64,000 nt of DNA from Tricholoma matsutake. Taxonomy: Eukaryota; Basidiomycota; Agaricomycetes; Agaricales; Tricholomataceae. This document shows positions 1-11,641 of the stretch, piece after piece; position 1 is the stretch's first letter; the number at the start of each line of letters is the position of its first letter. The notes beneath the pieces were generated by a model. That model did not search any database. It saw only the letters and a list, made by a program, of their open reading frames with translations, and had not been told where the DNA came from. The stretch is from the NCBI GenBank assembly GCA_026075535.2, contig AP026538.1:558001-622000 (forward strand). Reading direction: 5' to 3'. A program made the translations under genes and the position numbers.

Positions 1-490
1 CTCCACTTCCTCCATCATAACAGAATACTTCCTTGGATGTTCTTTCTCTCTCCTTTTCCTTTTTTCCTTCTTCATCTTCCTCCCATACACATTACATTCC
101 TTAGGACAACGAGTCATTTGTACTTTCCCAGTTTTCCAATCAATTTTGGGATTATGCTTCCATAACCACAGACATCCTATTATTAGATTGGTTTTCCCAA
201 GATCACACACTTTGAATACAGCTTGCTTCTGATGCTCCTGATCCTTTAGTACCATAGTCACCTCCTCCTTGATAGTTCTTCCATGATTGACTGTTCCATC
301 AATATTGTACACCATTATAGGTTGCACCAGCTTGCATGTGTTAATACCATTTCTGGTAATTAAGGACCGATTAATGAATAATCCTGTAGCACCACTATCA
401 AGCAACGCTTCCACATCAATTGCTGCATGCATGTCCACTGTCTTCAGTCCCACAGTCAAGGTGATTTTGGGTTCTATTTGCACAGAGCAA
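1..490 (-). pseudogene. Ty3/gypsy element A: pol segment with aspartic protease (runs off window)
   Basis: The minus strand is open from 490 to the window edge and encodes a retroviral-type aspartic protease. The catalytic motif is LLDSGATGLFINRS, followed about 85 residues later by the family motif NLIIG and by KHNPKIDWKTG, as in fungal Ty3 polyproteins. It has no start of its own, because it is the continuation of the pol frame that begins near 2135. Removing the 491-1967 insertion and one copy of GCAA joins the two halves in frame (KFFI to CSVQIEPKI). Reverse transcriptase, RNase H and integrase must lie left of the window. The protease catalytic site itself looks intact, but the element is disrupted. 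Confidence 0.88.
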
Positions 491-663
491 TGATGATGCT
501 CAACCCGGAAACCCAAACAAAACCCACAAAAAGGCTTCAGATGGTATAACACGAGTCAGAGGAAGGGTGTGAGGCCCTCTAGATGTCGCCTGTCAGACCG
601 ACCGTCAAATAGTCATAAAAGGACTGCTTGTCAAAGCAGTCCGAGGCTAAAAGAATGTGTTTC

Positions 664-765
664 GAGGACTTGCGATGATTTGCGAGATGTTGCGATGATT
701 TGTGAGGTGTTGCGATGATTTTCGAGATGTTGCAATGCTTTTCGAGATGTTGCAATATTTTTCGA
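664..765. repeat. Approx. 20-bp tandem repeat inside the 1,477-bp insertion
   Basis: Four to five degenerate copies of a 20-bp unit of the type CGAGATGTTGCGATGATTTT. Confidence 0.75.
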
Positions 766-1385
766 AGAGGTCTCGAGGAATTTCGAGTGCACAGATATGT
801 TCGGACATAAGATCAGGGGACTAGACGAGTAGTAGAAGTGAAGAAAAGGCTAATCGAGGGAAGCGAGAGCGAAAATAGTGTAATGCAAGGAATTTTGAGG
901 AATTTTGAGGAAGTTTAGCACAAAACACCAAACTTTGGACTGAATAAGACTAAACCGAACTCTCAAATCAATGTGATCTGGGAGGAAGACGACAACTTTC
1001 TTGTTCTTTGTTTGTATCTAGTACATCTTTTTATATAAAATAAAGAAAGTACCTAAAAAGGCTAGAGAACATGAGGCAAACATGTGGAAAACTCGAGGCA
1101 AAAGACAATATAAGTATATCAGAACAATAAAGCGAGCCTAGAAGGGGTGAATATAACACATGATGAAGAAATAATAAGAAAGAATAGCTAAAACTGGACT
1201 GTCCTTGTTATAAATTGTGCTAAGTCTCGCAATAATGTGTGCAGCGGGTTCTGTGCACGATAGGGACTTGGAACGAGGGCTGACCTACTATCAGCAGGTT
1301 TGAGCACAAGTTGGAATACTTCCTGGTGCATGGTATTCCACCATATAGATAACAAATGCAGCGCCCGATGTTGCTCACAGTCTCT

Positions 1386-1525
1386 CAATATCAATTGATG
1401 ATGCTCGACGATGCTTGACGATGCTCGATGATGCTCGATCGCATTCAATACGGTATTCGATGATGTTCGACAATGCTCAATCACGTTCAACGATGCTCAA
1501 CCACATTCAACGATGCTCGATGATG
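1386..1525. repeat. Degenerate CGATGATGCTCGA repeat inside the 1,477-bp insertion
   Basis: Many copies of CGATGATGCTCGA / CAATGCTCAATCACGTTC-like units. The reverse complement of 63640-64000 is built from the same kind of unit, suggesting a shared repeat family. Confidence 0.7.
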
Positions 1526-1967
1526 GTAGGGGATACGTCTGGCATGTGTGCGATGAGTATTTAGATATCGATATAGTGTCCGATGTTGATTTGCGATGTT
1601 CAATGATTTTCGAAGTCGGTCGAGGAAATATCGGACTTGTTCGAAGGCCGATATCGCTGCGATATTGCTCGATACTGGTTCGGAACCCATCGATGATGCT
1701 CCAAGTGTATATCCTGAGCTGTCCAAAGGTCGGGGGAGTTGTACTATGGCGGCCAAAGGCATACAAAGAATTTTGAGGTGTCACGAAGAGTTTCGAAGCA
1801 TTGCAAAGAATTTCGAAGCATTTTCGTGACCTTGTAGAGGTTCGTAGAGGTTCGTAGAGCTTCAGAGGGGTTTGTAGAGGTTCGGAGGGGTTCATATGGG
1901 TTCATAGAGCCTCAATGACAATCGTAGATGTGATTTTCCAAGCTTGAAGAACAAGGTGGACCTATCA

Positions 1968-2135
1968 GCAAATAAAGAATTTAGGGGTTTTCAGAAATAG
2001 TGCTTGGCAATTTTCTTGGTCACATGATTTGCAACAGTTGTTCTCCTCCTCGATTTCCTTTTCTGATTTACTCTGGGTTTCCTTGGATACTAATACATTG
2101 TAATGATTCTGGGTCACCAATGGGGAAACCTTCAC
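1968..2135 (-). pseudogene. Gypsy A pol N-terminus, interrupted
   Basis: Minus-strand frame starting around 2135 (VKVSPLVTQNHYNVLVSKE...) matches the start of pol in fungal Ty3 elements. It overlaps the last codons of gag in another frame, the usual gag/pol arrangement. It stays open to 1968 (TPKFFIC), where the 1,477-bp insertion breaks it, and continues in frame at 490. Confidence 0.75.
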
Positions 2136-3229
2136 TGGGACTCTTCCACAAAATTCTTCTGCCTGCCTTCCTCCGGCTTCACTTCCTCAATTGTAGCTTC
2201 CCTAATCTTTCTTTTCTGCCTACAATTCCTAGCGATGTGTCCTAACTGCCCACAGTTAAAACATTTAAGTGGGGCTCGTCTCCCTGCTTGATCAACCTCC
2301 ATTGCCTCTGCTGGTGCTGCTGACTCCATAACTATAGGTGTCACTGCCATGGCTGGTGGCTGTGCCCTTGGAGGTTGCACCTGAGGTGCCTTTCCTTTCT
2401 CAGACTTTCCTCCTGATGACTTTCCAAATTTACTACTTCCGTACATCAACTTTGACTCTGCCTGTTCCTGCCGATATTGCCGGTCAAGGCGCATTGCCCA
2501 ATTATACCACTCGTCCAACTTCTCTGGAATAGAAGGTAGTCAGTAGATAGACTTGAATAAAGAGGGATTTAATCCTGCTTTCAAAAACTCTACCAATGCA
2601 GCTTCTCCCATATCCATTTTCAAGGCTTCTGCTTTGAACTGCAAAATAAATTCATCTGCCATTAGGGAACCTTGGCACATGGTCTTTAGTTTAGCATTGG
2701 CTGTCACCTTTGGATTAGGGTCTCCAAACTGTGCCTCCAATCTCTCCAGAAATTCCTTGAAAGTTGCAAATGGTTTACTTCCCATGGCAATTTGATTAAT
2801 AGCCTCATTTCTCCAGAACTGTGCTTTCCCCCCCTGAATGTATGAGAGAGCAAACATAATCCTAGACTTGGCTGTATGAAACTCTGGCTTCCTCCCATGG
2901 ATGTACAATACTATAGAGCTGATGAAGGATTTTGTATTCTCCATGGTACCATCAAAGATTTGTGGGGGTGTGTACTTAGGTAAGCACACTTTTCCATTTC
3001 TGGATTTCTCCACCATCTCATCCTCCTGCGACATCCACTCCACTATCTCCTCCATCTCATCATCTCTTTCTCCTGTCATCTCTGGCTGTACTTCCGCTTG
3101 TCTGGGCTGTGATGCTGCCAACACTGACACTAATTGTGACATTTGTGCTATAAGTGCATCAATTTTCGCCTCTATCACTGGTGTGGGAACAGGATTAGGG
3201 CCGGGATTAGAAGTTGAAGGTTTGGACAT
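2132..3229 (-). pseudogene. gag: Gypsy A gag polyprotein with one internal TGA
   Basis: Starts MSKPSTSNPGPNPVP at 3229. A coiled N-terminal part is followed by a Ty3 gag core (about residues 85-225; YTPPQIFDGTMENTKSFI, RIMFALSYIQGGKAQFW). A C-terminal CCHC zinc knuckle, CFNCGQLGHIARNC, lies near 2235-2275. The frame is the same before and after the stop at 2540-2542, which reads TGA between FKSIY and LPSIPEKLDEWYNW; CGA would restore it. Gag packages element RNA; the knuckle binds nucleic acid. Total length about 365 codons is normal. One nonsense change is the only defect seen. Confidence 0.9.
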
Positions 3230-3430
3230 AATTGTAAAATCTGTGATGAATCACTTCTTCAACAAATTCAAGATTTGTTCTTCGAGACCTCTCCAAACAT
3301 TTATGGGTCATGTGACAACATTCATCAGGGTTCGTCAATGGTTCGTTGTTCGTCAGGTGCCTAATTTGACACTTCAGATCAATAACCCTTCCAACAGTGC
3401 CTGATCTTGGGGATAACACTGAATTTGGCT

Positions 3431-4117
3431 TGTAACTAAAATAGTTGTCCAAATAGAGTGATGTAAATCATGACTAAACCAGATCCAATCAGTTGTCTGG
3501 TTGCAGCTGTCCTAATGACAAGTGCTGCCTCTCGATCATTGGCAGTCACAATGTAAGGCGAGGCCTGGCATCAGCTTACAAAAGAAAAGGTAGATTATGT
3601 ATATACAAGTACTTCTGGCTTGTGCCGAAAGGATGAGTGATTGGATGTGGCATGATGAAACAATGATGTATGCACAAGTAAGAGAAGGCACACTGATATG
3701 GGAAGTTGTGTTCTTCTGTTAGGGCAACACCCACTATCTGCATGCAGGTTCTCTCTACAAGAAGGGGGTGGGATCCATGCCCGTGATTGAGGAACTGATG
3801 GTTTTGATGTGAGGGGTTATTAATAGGTGAGTTTGTTGTGATAGGCCATTCACACCACAAGTGTAGGTGGAATACCTAAGAGAACACAACTGGGGTCCCC
3901 TAGGCATATATTTAGGGTTTATATACTATGTTACATATATTGTACTTTGTTGTTACCAACACACTCGTACATGCATGTACATATTGATGTGTGCAAAATA
4001 AAATTCTCATGCTATCAAAGTGTAGCATCATTTGGCATCATTTGGCATAATGTAGCATAATTCAACATAATAAAATAAAAATGAAATTTTATTAGGTAAT
4101 GGGGTGGTTTCCTAACA
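3431..4117 (-). mobile_element. Probable 5' LTR of gypsy A
   Basis: On the plus strand this runs TGTAACTAAAAT...TTTCCTAACA, i.e. TG..CA. Read on the minus strand it starts TGTTAGGAAACC, carries GTATATAAACCC (TATA-like) and ends TAGTTACA. It lies immediately upstream of gag (200-bp leader 3230-3430). The matching 3' LTR is outside the window, so both boundaries are inferred; no clear tRNA primer site was recognised. Confidence 0.55.
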
Positions 4118-4119
4118 GG

Positions 4120-5481
4120 TGATAACCAATGGGTACTACAAACTATGTACATAGAATATATATACTGCTAAAATGGGGCTATGCCATGCAGTGACACACA
4201 GCAAATGGCAGTGTGTGGCAGTGTCCTGAATAGTGGATATGCACAATCACACAGAAATCCAACACTCCCCCATGATCGGCAGATCCTAAGTAAGAAAATA
4301 AAGTCCATACCAAATATATCCATATTGCTCCCCCATTTCTCATATCCCACACAAGGTTGCAGAAAATGATGTGGGGCCTCTCCAGGGCACTCCACCAGAT
4401 CAACAAATGATGCCTCTTCTGACTAACTATGTGGCTCTCTGTGGCACACAGGATCCTCTCATAATAGGGGTGGTGCAACTTTCCTAAAATGCAAAATCAT
4501 CTGAGGCAATGGCTGCCTTATTGGTTGTTTCCTCCTTTTTCTTCTCCTTGCAGTTTCTGGAGATATGTCCCGTTTTGCCACAATTATAGCATGTGATTGA
4601 TTTTGGTCAAGTTCATCATGCAGCCAGGGTGGTGTCCTCAGGTATCGAGTGGCTTTGCCTTCCTTCTTCATCCAGTAATATGCCTGTGACATCACTTAAT
4701 TTTAATTCTCCAATCGCAGCCATGAGCAATGCAGCAATGTTTCCCCATGAGTCATCAAGGTTGAATATGAGAATGTCAGTAATGTCGACATCCAAAAGTC
4801 CAATCTTGATCGCCTTGAGGCATGCCGCGAGATCAGTGATTCCCGATATGTACTCTGTGATCAGTTGGCTGGTGTCATGATGGAACCCATAGAACTGCCA
4901 TTTAAGGGAAATACATATTGCATGGCTATCCTTCTCATAGATGTTGGCAAAGGCCTTCCATGCTGATGGTCCATCTGTACATTCCTGAATATGGCTGTAC
5001 TGGTTTGTGACCAATGTCAGCCTGATGCACATAAGCATCTCCTCTGATTTCTTCTCCCAATCCTTGCCACTTGTGTGCGTTGATGGTTTCTCTGTTCCTA
5101 CAATGTCCCAACAACCGGCCCATCATAACACCATCCCAATCATGAACTTCCAATCATGATAATTGTTCCCATCAAGTTTGGGAAGGTTGCCGAGAAGCGA
5201 ATTGACATTTGTCATGATCCAAAGATAGACCAACTGAGTGTGACAGCATGAAATGAGCAACGATTTGTAGCAAGCATGGATCAGTTATGTTGAGATTTCA
5301 TGTGTTAAGGCTGGTACAATGGGTGTTAGCCCACTTTGGTGATAACCGATGGGTACTACAAAGTATGTACATAGAATATATATACTGCTAAAATGGGACT
5401 ATGCCATACAGTGACACACAGCAAATGGCAGTGTGTGGCACTGTCCCAAATAGTGGATATGCACGATCACACAGAAATCCA
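4120..5481 (-). mobile_element. Gag-only, non-autonomous copia-like LTR element (TR-GAG type)
   Basis: A complete 1,362-bp element: 142-bp direct LTRs at 4120-4261 and 5340-5481 (8 differences by eye, about 94% identical), with ACAGG at 4115-4119 and 5482-5486 as target duplication. Between them is a single minus-strand gag ORF with zinc knuckle and no protease, integrase or RT. A polypurine tract, GGGGGAGTGT, precedes the 3' LTR at about 4262-4271. It sits 2 bp from the gypsy A LTR edge. It must have moved using proteins from a full copia element. The LTRs do not resemble those of copia D in this window. Confidence 0.9.
4484..5215 (-). pseudogene. gag: Copia-type gag with CCHC knuckle, four internal TGA
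   Basis: Frame opens with MTNVNSLLGNLPKLDG at 5215 and ends TAG at 4484. It shows the copia gag pattern (NYHDWKFMIGMVL, AWKAFANIYEKD, a middle helical part) and a knuckle CYNCGKTGHISRNC near 4535-4580. In-frame TGA codons lie at 5123-5125, 4616-4618, 4613-4615 and 4607-4609. Each is one C-to-T change from CGA, and the frame is otherwise continuous for 243 codons. The encoded capsid-like protein would let the element be packaged by a helper; it can no longer be made from this copy. Confidence 0.85.
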
Positions 5482-5486
5482 ACAGG

Positions 5487-7200
5487 ACCATGTGGCATTA
5501 TTTGTCATGATATTGATGTGATGTGAAATATGTGATTGCCAACAAACAATGTCAAATGGTCTGTGCACCTCTCCAGGTATATAAACCCTCCAACCATTAC
5601 ATTACCCCCAGCATGCACTGTGTCACTTAAGTACAACTACTATTACTATTATAATTATGTGAAAATGTATTTGTGCTATATAATATATAGGTTTCTAGGT
5701 CTGTGCCTTGTGGTTCTCATGTTGGGTTTCAGAGAAAAGGGACATGGGTTTTTGAGTTCCCAAGTTTTGAAGTTTGAGCTGTTTTTTTTAGGTTACTCAG
5801 GTTAAATAACCCACAGAAACTGAAATGCAAGAATACTGATTAGTAGTGTGGCCTACAAAATGGAGGTGGTGTGGGGTTCTGCATACCAATAGGTATCGCC
5901 AATGTGGTCAAAGTTGCCAAAGGAATTCTTCCCTATGCTGAAAGTGGTACAGTGACATGTATGATAGAGTACAAACCTCATTTATGTAGATCACTCAATT
6001 CCAGTAGTGTGGAGACCTACACAATGTGGTCAGTATGCTGTTTGGAAGTCCACTTGGACTCGCCAATGTGGTGAAAGGTATTTTTTCTTATGGTGCAAAT
6101 CTGAACAGCACATGCACCCCATGTGGTTAGGTCCCCCTACAAAAGTTCACAGTGGAACTTCAGTAAGAAGATGCAGATGGTGTTGTGGCCACCAGTAGGC
6201 ATGCACTTGGCAGGCAGCTTCTTTTTCTTTTGAGGCATGAGAGCAGATGAATCTGGCCAATCTGTATGTACATAGAAATGTAGTATTTTGCAGTCTCTTG
6301 TAATGGGTGCGAGAAAACTGAGTAATAAGAACAAGAATGAGCTCGAAAAAGATCAAAACTGGTGTTGGTTCAACAAAGAGTAATACAAGTTGGGATGGCC
6401 CAATCAGTATGAGACTGGTAACTGCTGAGACTTTTGAGAGAATACAAATGATGAGTAACTAGAAAGGCCATGATTGTGTATTAGTAAAGTGACCATGAAT
6501 AAATAGAAAGGCCATGAACTATGTAGAGAGACAAGTCCATGTGGGGGTGACCATAACCCTCATGGGTGCGAGAAAACTGAGTAATAAGAACAAGAATGAG
6601 CTCGAAGAAGATCAAAACTGGTGTTGGTTGTAAGGCTGGCCCCACAGACTCATGACATTACGACAAGTTAATTTACCTACGGCGCTGGCACACCACACAC
6701 ATCACCGACACAACCACCCTCGCCACTGACACAGCCACCGGCGATAGCACAGCCACCTATGGCATATAAACAACTCACCAACACCAGACATACCAATGTC
6801 TGTGTTACATTACTACACCACTGTTAAACACTTCCATGGTGCCGGCACAGCCACACACATCACCAACACAACCACCCTTACTGCCAGCACAGCCACTGGC
6901 GATAGCATAGCCACCTATGGTGCATAAATGACTCATCCATGTGGGGGTGACCATAACCCTCACATCTCTATTCTACTGTCTACGACATCTACCCTACAGT
7001 CATAGACAAACAAACATGACAATTTTGATATCTCAAGAATGACAATTTTTTAGGGAAAACTAACTTCAGATTCAGATTCAGCAAAGCCAAATATGTCTAA
7101 AAACATACCTCCAAAGTTTTTCCCATGAGTATTTTGGGTGGCCAAATTTTTGGGCAAATTTTTTCAAAGATTTCAGGGCTTTTGCAGCCATAACAACCAT
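5487..7200. other. Region without recognisable gene; short direct repeats
   Basis: No coding frame with convincing family features. It contains a 68-bp direct repeat (6303-6370 and 6562-6629, one mismatch), an exact 27-bp repeat (6536-6562 and 6936-6962), and a degenerate duplication rich in CACCAACACAACCACC between 6670 and 6930. The 27-bp repeat could mark a 400-bp insertion or a tandem duplication. Confidence 0.6.
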
Positions 7201-7204
7201 ATTG

Positions 7205-7600
7205 ATGCATCATTACATTGTAATTACAAGTGAGTGGTGATGCAAAAAACATTGTTGTTACAATGTGCCACATGTAGTGCATCCCACCATTGCTATAATG
7301 CACCATCCTGTATCCCTCCCATGCACCATCCCTCACCCATACACCCATACACTACTCATTTCATGCACCATCCTCATCCCTCCTTATCCCATACACTATC
7401 CCCTCTATGCACCACCCCTTCCCATACACCACCCCTTCCCATACACCACCCCTTCCCATACACCACCCCTTCCCATACACCACCCCTTCCCATACACCAC
7501 CCCTTCCTATACACCACCATGGTGCATCACAGTGTACAATGAGCTTCAAAATTCAGCACTACATGATACACAATACACTATTGCTCACTACTGCTAAACT
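7205..7600 (+). repeat. Minisatellite module, copy 1 (17-bp unit) with conserved flank
   Basis: A flank containing TGATGCATCATTACATTG and TGTAATTACAA (7205-7270) is followed by CACC/CATACAC-rich sequence. At 7411-7520 there are about six copies of a 17-bp unit, ACCACCCCTTCCCATAC. The same flank plus minisatellite recurs inverted at 26265-26930. The ORFs here are repeat artefacts. Confidence 0.85.
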
Positions 7601-7628
7601 TAGATATGCTAATGAGTCTTTCTTTACT

Positions 7629-9535
7629 TTATGACATCATATGTTCTGATTCCACCCTTGCCTGCCCAAGTATCCATTTGATAGTGTTGGCCATTGCAGT
7701 AGTTGTAATCTCCATGTAATGGGGAATATCTGACCACATTCCAGCAAAGTGTTCTCGAAGCGAACATCTCAATGCAGCTTGACGTTCAGCATAAGCATGT
7801 AAACCCCCCGAATTCATAGCGGGTCCACCCATGTCTAACTGTCCTTTTGTTTTCCACCACTGTTCCTGCCATGTCAAAAATTGCAGAACACGCAACATCT
7901 CCTCCGTCAACAACTCAACTTCCTCCCGAAACTGCATTGCCTGCACTCTTGACTTGCACCACTCCATGCATAGCAAATCTCGTAACTCCTCATTTTTTTC
8001 CATATCTGTGGCACTTCCTCTCACATTTGTAGTCTTCCATATCCAAGAGAGTTTCCGTTTTCCCTCTGACATTCCAGGTTCCACCTTGGTGAGCTTGCAT
8101 TTGTTGGCATCTGTGAGTGGTAGGAATCTAGTTTGCCAGCCGAGCTTTCCCAACAGAGCACCTAACGATGAAAGAGCAGTGTGAGCAGCTTGGTATTCAT
8201 TGCCACTAGCATCCACATGAGCCTGAACAGTAGCAATCACATCGCATGCCCGGGTGTTGGCAGACTGGCCACATACAAATTGATTCTTGAATTTGAAAAG
8301 ATGTGCACACATTTGTAGGTTCTTTCGAAGGGAATTGAGCGCATTGTGTGCCTGAGAATACTGCAACTCCCACTCTAGTTCAGCCAAACATGCATTGAAA
8401 GGAATCTGGGTCCCAATCTGAGAAGGCAGTCAGAGCAGGAAATTCTGAGGACCATCGATAGCACCAGCCACCTCTGCCATCGTCTGCAAGGCAACTACTC
8501 CAGGGATGTAGAGTTGTTGTTTCATAATCCATGCATTGATTTTGCGCTGAAGGGCATTATGGCGGAGTTGGACCCAGGTAAGTTGTCAATCCTGAGAGTG
8601 AAGCCATACCTTGCCGAGCTTGACCCTCAGAGCCCACCTGTGATTAATGTTTATCAGTAATCAGGTGTATGGATATGTCAATATACTGTTCAGCCTCAAG
8701 ATCCATTCCAAAAGCTATTAGGATGCTGGATGATACAACGTCATCCAATGCAATGTTGTTTGCTTCTACTTCTGATAGCTGGCAGCAAATTGCTGCTTGG
8801 CTGGGCACTGGAAATCCAACATTAATAATAGTCCAATCATGCATTTAGAGCATACATACCTTCTACTGTGAGAACATATGGATTTGGTTGTGACAAATCC
8901 TTCTCCCACGCTTCAACCTCGCTAGTCCATTTGGTAACTGCTGAATGTGGAAATGACTGACTAAATTCCTCATGAGCGATGACATGATTGTGCATATCAT
9001 CTATTGCAGCCTTCATCTTACAAAACAGAGTCAAACCTATTTGAAAGATGAACGTTTTGACAAATATGGCATGATATTTAACACTCACCCATACCAGTAA
9101 ATTTCTTCCAATTATAAAAGCCAAAGTGTGTGTCCAAAGTGTCCCACCGTGATCCAGGATCCATTTCCTTTGTGCTGGCTGCTAAAGGATTGACCTCAGC
9201 CCAACCACATTCTGGAGCTTCACCATCAGTACACCCCACGCCTTTCGTCAGGTTGAAAGAGAAGCTAGTCTGGCATGAAATGACATGTGCTGGAAAATGG
9301 AATTTCAGGATGAGATATGTTACTCACATGTGGTTGTTGAAAACGTCGAACCAGTGCAAGAATTGAGACATGCGTTTACGAAAGTTGATTGACCATTGAC
9401 AAACAATATCATAGGAAATGACAACAGTTGTGAGTTCCAATTGAGATAGGCTCTTGTAGAACAAATAGTCCATGTTGCAATACCTAGTCAGATCATCCAG
9501 ATACTGTAGCTAAACAAAGACAAATAAGAAATACC
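7629..9535 (-). pseudogene. KDZ transposase, 3' half (interrupted by chromovirus B)
   Basis: Minus-strand exons continue the KDZ (Kyakuja-Dileera-Zisupton) transposase from 17243. Just after the insertion comes YCNMDYLFYKSL and the second acidic motif SYDIVCQW. Next are KFHFPAHV and the third motif TDGEAPE (9160-9350), then the helical MKAAIDDMHNHV...EVEAWEKD block (8837-9060). A C-terminal domain ends near 7629 (HLFKFKNQFVCGQSANTRACD). An in-frame TGA lies at 8430-8432. Residues that are usually Arg appear as Cys near the third motif (GCTDGE, PECGW), fitting CpG-to-TpG change. The enzyme would cut and join DNA as an RNase H-fold transposase. Short introns probably lie at several junctions and were not all resolved. 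Confidence 0.85.
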
Positions 9536-9540
9536 GTTCT

Positions 9541-10253
9541 TGTCAAGAACCATTCCTCACCCAATTGGAACCCGCATCCATCCGACCCTTTCCCGCACAT
9601 CAAACATGACTTTTACCTATGCCTCCCGATTTCATTCCCAGCCACCTTGCACTGCCCACACTGCTGTGCACCAGGCCGCCTTGTACAGCATCCATGGCTG
9701 CCTTCCCAAGGCTGCCGTCTCTATTGCAAATTTGACTACAGATTCCTGTGCAGCTCCCGCTAGATAATTTATCTATGCAGTCGAACTCGAGACACTGCCG
9801 CAGTCTTCGTTCCTGTTCCACATTATTCCAGACTACAGTATTTAAGCTTAGTTAGTTTCGCCTTGTATTCCTCAGTTTGTATATTGACATAGACTCGACT
9901 TTACCCTGCCAATCTAAAACCTCCTTTTACTCCAACCCCTGTCCTCTAAGATTCTGAACTCCATTCGACTCAACCTTTAGTCTCCCTCTGAAGTTCTAGT
10001 CTCATCTGAACTTAACCCAAGTCCCTCCGTACTCCTCCCCGCATTTACCCGCACTTTCCCACTCCTACCTCTAAACCCTCGACTTGAAATTAGGACACCA
10101 GACGAGGTGAAGGGCGCAGCTTCTTACAAGCTGAAGCCAAGTCCTTTCCATTTCCCCTCCCGCAGAATCTGCATCGACCCGACAATCTCCCACTATCATC
10201 ACCCGCAGTGTCCAGTCGGATTCCGAAGCGGCCTCTAGGATCAGTTCTTAACA
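9541..10253 (+). repeat. 5' LTR of chromovirus B
   Basis: 713 bp, TG..CA. Differs from the 3' LTR by small indels (about 30 bp near 9902-9935 and a short one near 9782-9790) and many CG/TG/CA transitions. Confidence 0.93.
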
Positions 10254-10293
10254 GTATATATGAACTCACACTTCACTCATCTCTTCTCCTCTT

Positions 10294-11641
10294 ATGACCC
10301 CAACCAAAACTCACCAGCGCACAACCAGGAATTCCCAACACACCGGTACTATTCCAGGGATCTCTGCAATCCAGCGATCCACCCTTTCCGACCCTCGACC
10401 CGCTACTACATTTGGAGTGTCTTCCAGACCCTCAAACATCTTCCAACAAATCGGCTCAGTAGCCCCCTCAATCAGTGCCAATCTCATGTCCACCCATGCC
10501 CCGCAACCTTCTGGCAACCCAGAAGGTTTTCGATCAAGAACTCCCCTTGAGTACATAGGGGGCATCGATCAGCCTGAACCCTATGGGTTGGAAGATCGTG
10601 GTCTAGAGGACGGACCTCCCAGCGGACCCGACAACCCTAGCGGTCCGGACGGCCCTGGGGGTGACCCCAATCCCAATGATCCTGATGATCAACCTCCCGC
10701 AGGGGGAATCCCTGATCCATAGGTTCATAGATGTTCTTTACAACCTCTCGGAGAGTATCCACACCCTCCGACAAAACAATGCACCCAAGACCAAGAAAAT
10801 CAAAGTTCATGACCCCGACACTTTTGATGGCTCCAACCCAAAGAAACTTAGAGACTTTCTAGTCTCATGTAATCTTCATTTCCATGACCACCCACACATA
10901 TTTTCCTCTGATGAGAAAAAGATCATATTTATCCTTTCTTATCTTAAAGGATCAGCTCTCAGTTGGTTTGAACCTGGTCTTAATGACCCAACAGATTCTG
11001 CACACTGGATGTGGGACTATGAGGCTTTCCTCACCGAGCTGGAAAGTAACTTCGGTCCGCACGACCTGGTCAGAGATGCGGAAAAGGCCCTCTCTGACTT
11101 AGCAATGAAGAAAGGTGGTCATATCACGAAATATAACGTTGACTTCTGGGAATTAGCTTCTAGGGTCAACTGGAATGAAGCAGCCCTTTGTGACTGCTAT
11201 TTCCATGGTCTTCCGGTCCAGCTTTGCATAGAAGTTCTCTGGGGTGGTAAACCCAACACTCTTGCAGAGCTGCGCTTGAAAGCACAAGACAGCAACGACA
11301 TCTACTGGATGCAAGAAGATGAATCCCGTTTCAAAACAAAGAATTCCAGTAACATCACTAACTCTAGTCAGAAGGACTCTTCCAAAGGTCCTTCCCTGCC
11401 GTCAAACCAGCAGTCTTCCACAACAAAGAACACTCCCCAGGACAAGCCCAAGTCGTCCATCTCCAATAAGCTGGGGAAGAATGGCAAGCTTACTGGGGAG
11501 GAACAAGAACGCCACATGAGGGAAAGACTCTGCCTCTACTGCGGTGAAGAAGGACATGTAGCAGGAAACTGCCCGAAATCCAAAGCCACAAAAGCTCGTG
11601 CGTCCACTGTCGTTTCCGAAACTACGGACTCGGAAAAATAG
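10294..11641 (+). pseudogene. gag: Chromovirus B gag (one frameshift)
   Basis: Starts MTPTKTHQRTTRNSQ at 10294. A low-complexity Pro/Gly/Asp stretch (about residues 100-142) is followed by a frame change near 10700-10720 into the gag core. There VHDPDTFDGSNPKKLRDFL and SYLKGSALSWFEP are typical of Agaricomycete Ty3 gag. The knuckle CLYCGEEGHVAGNC is at 11536-11577. The stop is TAG at 11639. The first 100 codons also occur in fragment C (63303-63620), which supports this start. The frameshift would prevent a full Gag unless it is programmed, for which no slippery site was recognised. Confidence 0.85.

Larger units (their letters stand above)
491..1967. mobile_element. 1,477-bp LTR-like insertion (solo LTR or non-autonomous element) in gypsy A pol
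   Basis: Begins TGATGATGCTC and ends ACCTATCA, so its tips are TGAT/ATCA. It is flanked by GCAA at 487-490 and 1968-1971 (AGCAA also fits if the last base is shifted). Excision restores the gypsy pol frame exactly, which fixes the boundaries. No convincing protein is encoded; ORFs inside are repeat-driven. It holds a TATA-like stretch near 1030-1045 and two simple repeat zones (664-765 and 1386-1525). Size and TG..CA ends suit a long solo LTR. No internal domain or second LTR is present, so a LARD/TRIM-like element cannot be excluded. Confidence 0.8.

Noticed and set aside
7234..7634. Plus-strand ORFs over the 17-bp repeat
   Set aside because: Repeat artefact, open in all frames.
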